From the NCBI GenBank assembly GCA_023434145.1, contig JAEYTI010000092.1, positions 1 through 35,668 of the forward strand: a stretch of 35,668 bases of DNA. The letters are read 5' to 3'. The stretch is from Chloroflexota bacterium. Lineage in GTDB: Bacteria; Chloroflexota; Anaerolineae; Anaerolineales; Anaerolineaceae. The position numbers and the translations under genes were made by a program. This document shows positions 22,961-31,568 of the stretch, in pieces; the stretch's first letter is position 1, and the number at the start of each line of letters is the position of its first letter. The notes under the pieces are model-generated. The model was given only the letters and a program-made list of their open reading frames with translations. It was not told the origin of the DNA and did no database searches.

Positions 22961-23771
22961 AGAAGACAATGAGGGTTACAGCCGCCAGAATGATGCAGTA
23001 GATGGCGAACGCGCGCAGCGAGTGGCGGACAAGATAGCTCAGCAGCCAGTGGATCGATGCGTATCCCACCACCGCGGCGGCGATAAAACCGGCAGCCAGG
23101 GCCGGTAAGAAGCTGCCCAGATTGGACATTTCCATAAGATCCGTACCCGCTAAAATTCCAGCGGCCAGCATCACCGGGATGGACATGAGGAAGGAGAAGC
23201 GCGCGGCAGCGGGGCGCTCTAAGTGACGCGAGAGGCCGCCCGCCATGGTGGAGCCGGAGCGCGATACGCCGGGGAAGATCGAAAGGATCTGCGCGCCACC
23301 CATGGCGAGCGCGTCTTTCCAGGTGATAGCCTCCAGGGGGCGATCGCGCTTGCCGATGCGTTCGGCCAGGAAGAGCAGCCCCGCTGTGAGCAGCAAGAAG
23401 AAACCGGTCGCTGCCGGGCTGTTAAACGCCGCCTCAACCAGGTCTTTTACCAGCAGGCCTATCAACCCCGCCGGAATGGTGGCGAGGATGAGGTACCAGC
23501 CCAGGCGCGAATTGTGATCCGCGAAGGGCTTTCGGCTCAACAAGCCCTGCACAAAGGCTTTGATGATCTCCCACAGATCCTTGCGGAAGTAGAGGATCAC
23601 GGCGAGCAGGGTGCCAAGCTGTACCAGCACGCCGAATGGGAACACTTGCTCTTCGGGAATTTCCCAGCCGAGCAGAAAGGGAACGAGCACGAGGTGTGCC
23701 GAGCTGGAAATCGGCAAGAATTCCGTCAGCCCCTGGATGATGCCAAGGATGATAGCTTCAAGTAGCGACAT
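22950..23771 (-). CDS. uppP: Undecaprenyl-diphosphatase UppP (BacA)
   Basis: A 273-aa integral membrane enzyme that converts undecaprenyl pyrophosphate to undecaprenyl phosphate, recycling the carrier for peptidoglycan and polysaccharide synthesis. Both conserved regions are present: EFLPISSSAHL (17-27) and PGVSRSGSTM near residue 170, with about eight membrane helices. GAGGT lies 7 nt before ATG 23771. It is 56 nt downstream of tgt and overlaps the SBP gene, forming a tgt-uppP-SBP unit. Its product would supply carrier lipid to the glycan cluster at the left of the window. Confidence 0.95.
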   Translation of the reverse strand: MSLLEAIILGIIQGLTEFLPISSSAHLVLVPFLLGWEIPEEQVFPFGVLVQLGTLLAVILYFRKDLWEIIKAFVQGLLSRKPFADHNSRLGWYLILATIPAGLIGLLVKDLVEAAFNSPAATGFFLLLTAGLLFLAERIGKRDRPLEAITWKDALAMGGAQILSIFPGVSRSGSTMAGGLSRHLERPAAARFSFLMSIPVMLAAGILAGTDLMEMSNLGSFLPALAAGFIAAAVVGYASIHWLLSYLVRHSLRAFAIYCIILAAVTLIVFYVL

Positions 23772-23827
23772 AGTGTACCTCGATAAGGTTGTGATGTTTG
23801 GCGGTAGCGCGGGCGCGAGAAAACTTG

Positions 23828-24967
23828 CTAGCCCTCTACTTTGGCCTGTTTAGGATAGTTGGCCAGGAAATCGGCGGCGAAAGCATCGAACGTGCCGTCG
23901 AAGATAGCCTGACGGGCGTCGCGCACAAGTTGGAGCAGCGTCCACAGGTTGTGGATCGAGATCAGCGTGGCGGCGAGCATCTCTTTGGCGACGATCAGAT
24001 GGCGCAGGTAGGCGCGGGTGAAGTTCTGGCAGGTGTAGCAGCCGCATGCTTCATCGATGGGCCGCTGCACGCGGGCGTGCTCGGCGTTCATCAGGTTCAC
24101 GCGACCGGTGCGGGTCATGGCGGCCTGGTGACGTGCCAGTCGTGTAGGCAGCACGCAGTCAAAGATATCCACGCCGCGCGCAATGCCGTTGATCAGGTCT
24201 TCCGGTGAGCCGACGCCCATCAAGTAGCGCGGCTTGTTCTCCGGCAGGATGGGATTTACCACTTCCAGCATGGCGTTCATCTCATCTTTGGTCTCACCGA
24301 CCGACAACCCGCCAATGGCATGGCCCGGAAAGCCCAGCGAGCTGATAAACTCTGCCGACTGCGCTCGCAGATCGGGGAACACACCGCCCTGAACGATGCC
24401 AAACAGGGCCTGATCGGGGCGCTGCTTCGCCTTCAGGCAGCGTTCGGCCCAGGCATGGGTGCGGCGCATGGCGCGCTCGTTGTAGTCGCGCTCGTAGGGC
24501 GGGGCGCATTCGTCAAAGGCCATGATGATGTCCGCGCCCAGCTTCTCCTGGATCTCGATCGACTTTTCGGGGGTCAGGCGGTGCATCGAGCCGTCGATGT
24601 GGCTCTTGAAGGTAACGCCATCTTCGTCGATCTTGTTCATTTCCGAGAGCGAGAAAACCTGGTAGCCGCCCGAGTCGGTGAGAATAGGCCGGGGCCAGCG
24701 CATAAACTGGTGCAGCCCGCCCATCTCTGCCACCAGATCCGCGCCGGGGCGCAGGTAGAGATGGTAGGTGTTGGAGAGCACCAGCTTCGCGCCGATCTCT
24801 TCCAACTGCACGGGGGTGACGGCCTTTACGGTGGCTTGCGTGCCCACCGGGGCAAAGATGGGCGTGGGGATATCGCCGTGCGGCGTGTGGAAGATCCCGG
24901 CGCGGGCGCTGCCCTGGCGGGCTTCCAGGTCAAAGGTAAAAGGGGCGCGTGTGTTTCCGTTCGTCAT
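23828..24967 (-). CDS. tgt: Queuine tRNA-ribosyltransferase
   Basis: Exchanges guanine 34 of GUN-anticodon tRNAs for a queuosine precursor. The protein is 379 aa, a standard length for the bacterial enzyme. Visible are TDSGGYQVFS with D98, FGIVQGG, GGLSVGE, GVDIFDCVLPTR with the nucleophilic aspartate, and the zinc site CGCYTCQNFTRAYLRHL. I chose ATG 24967; the frame extends 32 codons further, but through the promoter and without family similarity. TATAAT 9 nt before the ATG suggests a leaderless mRNA. Confidence 0.96.
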   Translation of the reverse strand: MTNGNTRAPFTFDLEARQGSARAGIFHTPHGDIPTPIFAPVGTQATVKAVTPVQLEEIGAKLVLSNTYHLYLRPGADLVAEMGGLHQFMRWPRPILTDSGGYQVFSLSEMNKIDEDGVTFKSHIDGSMHRLTPEKSIEIQEKLGADIIMAFDECAPPYERDYNERAMRRTHAWAERCLKAKQRPDQALFGIVQGGVFPDLRAQSAEFISSLGFPGHAIGGLSVGETKDEMNAMLEVVNPILPENKPRYLMGVGSPEDLINGIARGVDIFDCVLPTRLARHQAAMTRTGRVNLMNAEHARVQRPIDEACGCYTCQNFTRAYLRHLIVAKEMLAATLISIHNLWTLLQLVRDARQAIFDGTFDAFAADFLANYPKQAKVEG

Positions 24968-24976
24968 TATGTGCGG

Positions 24977-24982
24977 ATTATA
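24977..24982 (-). promoter_or_regulatory. -10 element of tgt, leaderless arrangement
   Basis: TATAAT on the minus strand ends 9 nt before the tgt ATG, and no Shine-Dalgarno lies between. No strong -35 is visible. Confidence 0.55.
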
Positions 24983-25020
24983 CCGCACCGTGCCATCAAA
25001 ATTGTTGATTGCCTTTGGGG

Positions 25021-25094
25021 TCTCTAGGGGTTGTTGTGGTTTTAGGGGAAAGTCGCGCAGCAACTTCCCCTACAACCACAACAACCCCCAAAGA
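25021..25094. repeat. Long inverted repeat between divergent tgt and alr
   Basis: Arms 25027-25050 and 25065-25088 pair at 23 of 24 positions, with weaker pairing outward to 25021 and 25094. The loop is 14 nt, shortened by further pairing with a bulge. It lies upstream of both candidate promoters, tgt at 24977-24982 and alr at 25109-25138, so it may not be transcribed from either. Confidence 0.88.
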
Positions 25095-25108
25095 GCCTGC
25101 TGCTTATC

Positions 25109-25138
25109 TTGTCTCGGCAATAGGGTTTGATTTATACT
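25109..25138 (+). promoter_or_regulatory. Candidate alr promoter
   Basis: TTGTCT (25109-25114) and TATACT (25133-25138) are separated by 18 nt, with the predicted start about 38 nt before the alr ATG. Confidence 0.5.
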
Positions 25139-25182
25139 AATACGTATCCAAAAACTGATCTGTTATTTCCACGCGGACCTTC

Positions 25183-26295
25183 ATGAACGGATACTCCACC
25201 TGGCTGGAAATTGATCTTGGCGCAATTCGCCACAATGTTGAACTGCTGCGCAGCATCACAGCGCGGCCGCTGATGGCCGTTATCAAAGCGAACGGCTATG
25301 GTCACGGCCTGATCGAGTCTGGTCAGGCCGCACAAGCGGGCGGCGCGACATGGCTGGGGGTAGCCCGGCTGAACGAAGCCATTTGGCTGCGCGAGGCCGG
25401 TATCGAACTTCCCATCCTTGTGCTGGGGTTCTGCGATCCCGCGCACGTGCCTGAGGCAATCGCGAATCGAATTAGCCTTGCCGCTCACCACCCCGAGATC
25501 GCACAGGCGTTTTCTGATCAGGCAATCTCTGCCGGGGGCGTGCTGAACGTTCACGCCAAGTTCGATACGGGCATGGGGCGCCTGGGTGTCTTTGCTGAAG
25601 AAGGCGCGGCATTTGTTCATCAGATTCAACATTTACCGGGTCTGAAACTGGAGGCAATATTCACTCATATGGCGCGCGCCGACGAGCCAGACCTGGAGAC
25701 GACGGACTGGCAGATCGAACGCTTCACGAAGCTGGTGCGTGCTGTGGAGGCCGATGGTCTGCGCCCGCCGATTGTGCACGCTGCCAACTCGGCTTCTTGC
25801 CTGTACTTTCCACAGGCCTATTTTGATATGGTGCGTCCTGGCGTTGCCATTTACGGGCTGCACCCCGCGCCAGAGGCCCCCTTGCAGGGTGATTTTCGCA
25901 GGGCGCTGATCTGGAAGACTCGCCTGGTTTCTGTAAAAGAGCTGCCAGCCGGGCACGGGGTGGGTTACAATTACCGCTATAAGACCCAGTCTCCCGAACG
26001 CATCGGCGTGATCCCAACCGGCTACGCGGATGGTTTCCGTCGGCGGCTGGGCAACTTTGCCCTGGTGGGCGGCAAGCGCGTGCCAGTGACGGGCGGCGTG
26101 TGCATGGACCAATGCATGCTTCGGCTCGATGATGTGCCCGAGGCGAAGATGGGCGACGAGGTTGTCCTGATTGGATCGCAGGATGGTGCGTGCATCACCG
26201 CCGAGGATTGGGGCGCCGAGTGGGGCTCCAACAACTATGAAGTGGTGTGTGGGCTGGCTGCCCGCGTGCCGCGGGTTTATACCAAAGATTATTAA
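25183..26295 (+). CDS. alr: Alanine racemase
   Basis: PLP enzyme making D-alanine for peptidoglycan, 370 aa. The PLP lysine is K35 in AVIKANGYGHG. Other family blocks are VHAKFDTGMGRLG, FTHMARADEPD, HAANSASCLYFPQAYFDMVRPG, the second-domain catalytic tyrosine region GHGVGYNYRYKT, and GGVCMDQCMLRLDD. ATG 25183 gives the usual MNGYSTWLEIDLGAIRHN start; no strong ribosome site is visible. It is divergent from tgt and 83 nt before recJ. With uppP it places cell-wall precursor functions on both sides of the intergenic palindrome. Confidence 0.96.
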   Translation: MNGYSTWLEIDLGAIRHNVELLRSITARPLMAVIKANGYGHGLIESGQAAQAGGATWLGVARLNEAIWLREAGIELPILVLGFCDPAHVPEAIANRISLAAHHPEIAQAFSDQAISAGGVLNVHAKFDTGMGRLGVFAEEGAAFVHQIQHLPGLKLEAIFTHMARADEPDLETTDWQIERFTKLVRAVEADGLRPPIVHAANSASCLYFPQAYFDMVRPGVAIYGLHPAPEAPLQGDFRRALIWKTRLVSVKELPAGHGVGYNYRYKTQSPERIGVIPTGYADGFRRRLGNFALVGGKRVPVTGGVCMDQCMLRLDDVPEAKMGDEVVLIGSQDGACITAEDWGAEWGSNNYEVVCGLAARVPRVYTKDY

Positions 26296-26301
26296 TTGTG
26301 C

Positions 26302-26359
26302 GTGTTTCGTGCTGTTTTCGAGACATACGAAGTACACCATTTAGAACAGTACGAAATAC
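26302..26359 (+). repeat. Imperfect inverted repeat between alr and recJ
   Basis: Segments 26302-26316 and 26345-26359 are complementary except for two transition differences that give G-T pairs, around a 28-nt loop. It starts 6 nt after the alr stop. The right arm adjoins a 12-mer also found at 9553-9564. Confidence 0.6.
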
Positions 26360-26378
26360 CAATATAGGAGATCAGGAT

Positions 26379-28118
26379 ATGCAGCCACGGATGAGTAAAC
26401 GCTGGGTCGTCAAAGAACAAATCACCTCAGAGGTGGGAGAGAAACTGGCTGCATACCCGGCTTTTTTCCGGCAAATTCTGTTTGCGCGGGGCATAACCAC
26501 CGCTGAACAAGCTCAGGCGTATCTAGACTGCTCGCCAACCACCAGCACGGACCCTTTCAACATGAAGGGCATGCGCGAGGCGGTAAGCTGTCTGTTAGAT
26601 GCTATCGATCAAGAGATTCCCACCGTCGTTTATGGCGACTATGACGTAGACGGCGTTACCGCCACAGCCCTGATGACCCTGGTACTGCGCCAGTTTGGCG
26701 CGCAAGTGCGCCCGTACATTCCCAATCGCTTTGACGAGGGGTATGGCTTGAACGTGGAAGCCCTGAAAACGCTGGCGGAAGAGGGTATTAAACTGATTGT
26801 GACGGTGGACTGCGGCATCCGCTCGCCGGTAGAAGCGAAACTGGCGGAGGCACTGGGCATCAAGATGGTGATCAGCGATCATCACCACCCGGCAGAGGAA
26901 CTCCCATCCGCTTGCGCGGTGATCTGCCCGAAGCAGGATGGCTGCGAATACGCAGAGAAGGATCTCTCTGGTGTGGGGCTGGCGTACAAGATTGCGCAGG
27001 CCCTTGTCATCGCGCGCCCCAATGCTGGGGTGTGCGCGGAGGATTATCTGGACCTGGTGGCGCTGGGCACGGTAGCGGACGTGGTGCCGCTGGTGGGCGA
27101 GAATCGCGTCCTGGTACGGCAGGGTCTGGAGCGAATGCGGGCGCGTATGTTCTATGAGCGGCCCGGCTTGCAGGCCCTGGCCAACGTTGCGCGGATCAAT
27201 TCACGAAACGTGACCGCAACCGATGTTGCTTTTATGCTCGGCCCGCGCCTGAACGCTTCTGGGCGCCTGGAAACGGCGGAGACGTCGCTGCATTTGTTGA
27301 TGACAATGGACCGCAACGAGGCGGGCAGGCTGGCGCAAGAACTGGATGACCAGAACCGCCACCGTCAGGACCTGACCCGCAAGACCCAAGATGCGGCGAC
27401 CATGAAGGCCCAGTCATCTGGCCTGGGCGCTGAAGCGCAGGATATTTTGTTCGCCTTTGATGAGACGTTCAATCCGGGCGTGGTAGGGCTGGCAGCCTCG
27501 AGGCTGGTAGAAACCTACTACCGCCCGGCAGTGGTGGGCGTATTTGAGAACGGCATGGCGCGTGCCTCGTGCCGCAGCATACCCGAATTTCACATCACCG
27601 AAGCGCTGGATGCTTGCCGCCACTTGATGGAGCGGCACGGCGGGCATGCGCTGGCTGCCGGCTTCACGATCAAGCGCGAAAATCTGGATGAACTGATGCG
27701 GTGCTTGCGCGAAGCAGCGCGGGACAAACTCGCCGGTCAAGATCTTCGCCCTGTGCTGCGCGCCGATGCCGAGATCCGGCTTGAGGAACTGCGCCAGCAG
27801 AACTTCCTCAGCTACCTGGATATGCTTCAGCCGACTGGGCAGGGCAACGCCGAGGCGCTGTTTATCACCCGCGGGGTGAAGGTAGTCGACGTGCGGTTCA
27901 TGGGCGCTGAAAAACAGCACGCGAAGCTGAAGGTAGAAGTGCCAGGCAACCGGGGTGTGCTGGACGTGGTGGCATTCCGGCAGGCGGAGAAAGCCGCCGG
28001 GATTAAGCGGGGCGACTATATCGATGTGATGTACCATTATGAGCGCAACGAGTTCAACGGCATCACCACCTCGCAGATGAACGCGCGCGATTTTCGGCAG
28101 TCTGATGCGGTAGATTAG
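26379..28118 (+). CDS. recJ: Single-stranded-DNA-specific exonuclease RecJ
   Basis: 5'-3' single-strand exonuclease of recombination and repair, 579 aa, typical of bacterial RecJ. It has the DHH phosphoesterase motifs: VVYGDYDVDGVTAT (86-92 core), TVDCGI, SDHHHP with DHH at 167-169, GTVADVVPL, and the DHHA1 signature GGHALAAGF late in the chain, then the OB-fold nucleic-acid domain. ATG 26379 lies 8 nt after AGGAG (26366-26370); the frame runs 44 codons upstream into alr and is not used. It follows alr in the same direction. Confidence 0.95.
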   Translation: MQPRMSKRWVVKEQITSEVGEKLAAYPAFFRQILFARGITTAEQAQAYLDCSPTTSTDPFNMKGMREAVSCLLDAIDQEIPTVVYGDYDVDGVTATALMTLVLRQFGAQVRPYIPNRFDEGYGLNVEALKTLAEEGIKLIVTVDCGIRSPVEAKLAEALGIKMVISDHHHPAEELPSACAVICPKQDGCEYAEKDLSGVGLAYKIAQALVIARPNAGVCAEDYLDLVALGTVADVVPLVGENRVLVRQGLERMRARMFYERPGLQALANVARINSRNVTATDVAFMLGPRLNASGRLETAETSLHLLMTMDRNEAGRLAQELDDQNRHRQDLTRKTQDAATMKAQSSGLGAEAQDILFAFDETFNPGVVGLAASRLVETYYRPAVVGVFENGMARASCRSIPEFHITEALDACRHLMERHGGHALAAGFTIKRENLDELMRCLREAARDKLAGQDLRPVLRADAEIRLEELRQQNFLSYLDMLQPTGQGNAEALFITRGVKVVDVRFMGAEKQHAKLKVEVPGNRGVLDVVAFRQAEKAAGIKRGDYIDVMYHYERNEFNGITTSQMNARDFRQSDAVD

Positions 28119-28136
28119 TTGACTGGTAAGATGCCG

Positions 28137-28280
28137 GGCGGCTGAAACCACGGCCAGGTCAGCAAAGCCCCACCTGCGTGGGGCTAAGACAAGAAGCAAA
28201 ATGCCTCAGATTTCGGTGTTTGAAGGTTCTTAAACCCCACGAAGGTGGGGTTTTGGTACATAGCCGCGGCTTCAGCCGCC
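28137..28280. mobile_element. MITE/REPIN-like palindromic element
   Basis: The ends 28137-28154 and 28263-28280 are inverted copies matching at 16 of 18 positions (GGCGGCTGAA type). Inside each end is a strong hairpin: 28166-28185 (8 bp, loop CTGC) and 28232-28253 (9 bp, loop GAAG), both built on CCCCAC/GTGGGG and similar to each other in inverted orientation. There is no coding capacity and no clear target duplication. It occupies the start of the 331-bp gap between recJ and the ATPase gene, the largest intergenic space here; 28281-28348 holds nothing I recognise. Confidence 0.65.
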
Positions 28281-28348
28281 ATACGCATCAAGCTAACAAA
28301 TTTGTATTGTCGCTGCGGGTAGTTTTGGCTGTGGATAACCCTTCCACA

Positions 28349-28357
28349 TGCTATAAT
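28349..28357 (+). promoter_or_regulatory. Extended -10 promoter of the AAA+ ATPase operon
   Basis: TGCTATAAT is a perfect extended -10 (TGnTATAAT). No good -35 accompanies it. It would give a leader of about 85 nt before ATG 28450, which has its own GGAGGG ribosome site. Confidence 0.65.
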
Positions 28358-28449
28358 TTTTGCGTACAAAATCGATCCTTTTTCAAAATTTGTAATCAAC
28401 AATTCTTCCAATGTACCGGAAGCGAATTCCCTTTCCCCTGGAGGGCTGA

Positions 28450-29790
28450 ATGACCAATGCTCCTGCACGCCCCGCCAACGCTCAACAAGCTGCGGCAAAT
28501 GCGGCCTTTATTCCCCCGCCGATTATGAGTGTCGATGATACGGGCCTTTCGCCGCTGTGGCTGCAAGACCTGGTACTGAAGGTTATGTACTTTCAGGGTT
28601 ACCTGACCGGGTACAAGATCGCGGAAGAGATTGCCCTTCCGTTTTCGGGCGTGGTCGATACGCTTTTAGAAGCGCTCAAACGGGAAAAGTTGATCGAAGT
28701 TCGTTCTTCGCAGATGGGGCTGGGTGAAGGGGCTTACCTGTATGCCATCACCAGCCTTGGCATTGGCCGCGCTCGCGAGGCATTAGATCGCAGCCAGTAT
28801 GCCGGGCCGGCCCCGGTACCGATTGCTGTATACAATGACTCGGTGCGACGGCAGCAGCGAGGCCGCATGCAGGTGACCAACCGGGTGATGCGCCAGGTGC
28901 TGACGAGCTACGTGATCTCTGAACGCACCTATCAGAACCTTGGCCCTGCCGTCAACTCTGGCACTTCCATATTCCTCTACGGCCCTCCTGGCAATGGTAA
29001 GACCAGCATCGCGCGCGCTGTTGGCAACCTCATCATGACTCAGAATATCTTTATCCCCTTTGCTCTGTTTGTGGATGGGCAGGTGATTAAGATGTACGAC
29101 TCGGTCAATCACCAGCTTGTTCCCGAAACCGACGCGACCGCACAGGGGACGGGTTCGCTGCGGACCGGCGCGCGCCGAGATCCGCGCTGGGTGCGTATTC
29201 GCCGCCCATTCATTGTCACCGGCGGCGAACTCACCCTGGCAGGGCTCGATCTGGTGTTTGACGATACGCTCAAGTTTTACGAGGCGCCCTTCCAGGTAAA
29301 GGCCAATAGTGGCATCCTGCTGATCGATGACTTTGGCCGCCAGCAAGTGCGCCCGCGCGATCTGCTCAACCGCTGGATTGTGCCGTTGGAAAACCGCATC
29401 GACTACCTGGCCCTGCATACCGGGCGCAAGTTCGAGGTGCCGTTCGACGTGCTGGTTATCTTCTCCACCAACCTGCCGCCGCGCGATCTGGTGGACGAGG
29501 CGTTCTTGCGCCGCCTGCGCCATAAGATTGAAATTGGCGACCCCAGTTACGAAGAGTACCGCGAAATTTTCCGCCGTGTTGCCGCCGCGAAGGGCATTGC
29601 CTATAACGACCAGGGTCTGGCGTACCTGCTCCAGGAGTGGTACATCAAGCGCAATCGCAAACTGCGCGCTTCGCACCCGCGCGATCTGTGCGATCAGGTC
29701 ATCGACATTTCACGCTACCTGAACGTTGAACCTACGATGAGCCGCGACCTGCTCGACCGGGCGGCATCGTCGTACTTTGTTGAGCTGTAA
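28450..29790 (+). CDS. Winged-helix/AAA+ ATPase of unknown function
   Basis: A 446-aa cytoplasmic ATPase that I do not recognise as a named protein. A disordered Ala/Pro-rich N-terminus is followed by a region (about 35-110) that looks like a winged-helix domain (LQDLVLKVMYFQGYLTGYKI). A linker leads to an AAA+ core with Walker A GPPGNGKT (178-185), Walker B GILLIDDFG (about 288-296), sensor-1-like FSTNLPPRDL and an arginine-finger candidate in FLRRLRHK. A long insertion between Walker A and B (about 205-285) is unusual. GGAGGG lies 4 nt before ATG 28450. It heads a four-gene operon whose other members are metabolic. Confidence 0.75.
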   Translation: MTNAPARPANAQQAAANAAFIPPPIMSVDDTGLSPLWLQDLVLKVMYFQGYLTGYKIAEEIALPFSGVVDTLLEALKREKLIEVRSSQMGLGEGAYLYAITSLGIGRAREALDRSQYAGPAPVPIAVYNDSVRRQQRGRMQVTNRVMRQVLTSYVISERTYQNLGPAVNSGTSIFLYGPPGNGKTSIARAVGNLIMTQNIFIPFALFVDGQVIKMYDSVNHQLVPETDATAQGTGSLRTGARRDPRWVRIRRPFIVTGGELTLAGLDLVFDDTLKFYEAPFQVKANSGILLIDDFGRQQVRPRDLLNRWIVPLENRIDYLALHTGRKFEVPFDVLVIFSTNLPPRDLVDEAFLRRLRHKIEIGDPSYEEYREIFRRVAAAKGIAYNDQGLAYLLQEWYIKRNRKLRASHPRDLCDQVIDISRYLNVEPTMSRDLLDRAASSYFVEL

Positions 29791-29802
29791 CGGGCAGAAT
29801 CG

Positions 29803-30573
29803 ATGCACCAGTTGAATCGAATTGCCCGTCCGGTTGTGATGGCGCATCGGGGTGCATCGGCCCACGCGCCTGAGAACACGCTGGCGGCATTTCGGTTGGC
29901 ATTAGAGCACGGCGCGGACGGCGTTGAGCTGGATGCAAAGCTCTCTGCCGATGGGCACGTGATGGTTATCCACGATCAGACGGTAGATCGAACAACTGGC
30001 GGCAAGGGCCGCGTGCGCGAACTGACCCTGGCACAGTTGAAAAAGCTGGACGCGGGCATGCATTTTGATTCCTCCTTCGCGCGCGAGCAGATCCCGACAC
30101 TGGAAGAAGTATTCGTGGCGGTGGGCGCGCGCACACTGGTAAACGTGGAACTGACCAATTATGCCTCGCCCACCGATAATCTGCCTGATAAGGTGGCAGA
30201 CTTGGTGACCAAGTTTGGGTTGCAGGAACAGGTCATGTTCTCAACCTTTCACCCGCTGACGTACCTCCGCATCCGCCGACGGCTGCCGCAGATCCCTACC
30301 GCTCTGCTGACCTTGCCGGGCAAGGCTGGCCAATTGGGGCGGGGGTGGCTGGGCCGTCTGCTCTCGCCAGATTATTTGCACCCTTACTATACCGATGTTA
30401 CCGAAAAGAGCATGGCGAGCGAAAAGCGCCGGGACCGCATGGTGAATGTGTGGACGGTGAACGACCCGGTAGAAATGCGGCGTTTGTTCCAGATCGGAAT
30501 TGATGGTATCATTACCGATGATCCGCGCCTCGCCCACCGAGTGCTGGACGAAAGCATGCTGGAGGAGAAATGA
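29803..30573 (+). CDS. Glycerophosphodiester phosphodiesterase
   Basis: Hydrolyses glycerophosphodiesters to glycerol-3-phosphate and an alcohol. The 256-aa TIM-barrel protein shows AHRGAS with H15 and R16, E42 and D44 in GVELDAKLS, and H57 in VIHDQTVDRTT, all GDPD catalytic or metal residues, plus a C-terminal VNVWTVNDP block. No signal peptide is visible, so it should be cytoplasmic. It starts 12 nt after the ATPase gene and overlaps the threonine dehydratase gene by 4 nt (ATGA). Confidence 0.92.
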   Translation: MHQLNRIARPVVMAHRGASAHAPENTLAAFRLALEHGADGVELDAKLSADGHVMVIHDQTVDRTTGGKGRVRELTLAQLKKLDAGMHFDSSFAREQIPTLEEVFVAVGARTLVNVELTNYASPTDNLPDKVADLVTKFGLQEQVMFSTFHPLTYLRIRRRLPQIPTALLTLPGKAGQLGRGWLGRLLSPDYLHPYYTDVTEKSMASEKRRDRMVNVWTVNDPVEMRRLFQIGIDGIITDDPRLAHRVLDESMLEEK

Positions 30574-31568
30574 TCCCTGTTGAGTGGATGGAACAGGCCA
30601 AACGCCGGCTCGACGGCCTGATCCACCAGACGCCACTGACGTATGACACTGATCATAATCTATACCTGAAATGGGAGAACCGGCAGATCACCGGTTCTTT
30701 TAAAATCCGCGGCGCGCTGAACAAGGTGCTGTGTCTGGAACGCTGGGAGCAGCAGCGCGGCCTGGTAACTGCTTCAGCGGGAAACCACGGGCAGGGAGTG
30801 GCGTATGCCGCCCGCAAAGTGGATGCCCCGGTTATTGTGTTTGCATCGGAACATGCAGCGCCCGGAAAAGTGGAGAAAATGCGCGCGCTTGGCGCAGACG
30901 TGCGCCTTGTGCCCGGTGGATATGCAGACGCCGAGCGCGCCGGTCTGCGATATGCCGACGAACACGATCTTACCTGGGTATCGCCATACAACGACGGACA
31001 GGTGATCGCCGGGCAAGCAACCGTGGGACTAGAAATTCTCAGCCAGATGGCGCCGGTCATGCCGATGGCGGGGATTGTTCCGGTTGGCGGCGGCGGGTTG
31101 ATCGGCGGCATTGGCGCGGCAGTGGGCAACAGCGCGTCGCTGCAAGGCATGGATGCGCGCCCGCTGGTGATTGGGGTCAACTCAGAGGCGTCACCGTTCT
31201 TCCACGCCATCTATTACACCGGTTCGCAAACAGGCGTCGAAGAACAGCCAAGTCTGGCAGATGGCCTTTCTGGCGCGGTGGAAGAAGGATCGATTACCAT
31301 TCCGCTGGTGCGCAGCTTTGCCGACCGGTTTGTCCTTGTCAGCGAGGATCAGGTAGCGCAAGCGGTAGCGTTTGCGTACCGCCGCTACGGTGAGGTGATT
31401 GAGGGCTCGGCGGCGGTGGCGCTGGCTGCCGCGCTGGACCGCGACCGGCTCAACCTTGCCCCGACTGAGTCGCCCATTGCCGTTGTCATCAGCGGTGGGA
31501 ATATTCAGCCCGAAGTGCACGAGCAGATCTGCGCACGCTGGGGCGCGGCAGAACAGGGGGCAGCGTGA
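30570..31568 (+). CDS. Threonine/serine dehydratase, PLP-dependent, no ACT domain
   Basis: A 332-aa fold-type II PLP enzyme. K45 in GSFKIRGA binds PLP, SAGNHGQG (69-76) is the substrate loop, and VGGGGLIGG near 170 holds the PLP phosphate. It would deaminate threonine or serine to 2-oxobutyrate or pyruvate. Without the C-terminal regulatory domain of biosynthetic IlvA it resembles catabolic TdcB-type or serine-racemase-like enzymes, so the substrate is not certain. ATG 30570 overlaps the GDPD stop in an ATGA junction behind GGAGGAG, implying coupling. Confidence 0.88.
   Translation: MIPVEWMEQAKRRLDGLIHQTPLTYDTDHNLYLKWENRQITGSFKIRGALNKVLCLERWEQQRGLVTASAGNHGQGVAYAARKVDAPVIVFASEHAAPGKVEKMRALGADVRLVPGGYADAERAGLRYADEHDLTWVSPYNDGQVIAGQATVGLEILSQMAPVMPMAGIVPVGGGGLIGGIGAAVGNSASLQGMDARPLVIGVNSEASPFFHAIYYTGSQTGVEEQPSLADGLSGAVEEGSITIPLVRSFADRFVLVSEDQVAQAVAFAYRRYGEVIEGSAAVALAAALDRDRLNLAPTESPIAVVISGGNIQPEVHEQICARWGAAEQGAA

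Noticed and set aside
24968..25063. Upstream extension of tgt by 32 codons
   Set aside because: It covers the TATAAT element and part of the palindrome and adds no family sequence.
962..25094. The intergenic palindromes as CRISPR repeats or copies of one insertion element
   Set aside because: They are single, widely spaced and mutually unrelated in sequence, with no spacers, cas genes or transposase.
28783..29676. 297-codon open frame on the minus strand
   Set aside because: It is antisense to the AAA+ ATPase with its intact Walker motifs; nothing in the translation is recognisable.
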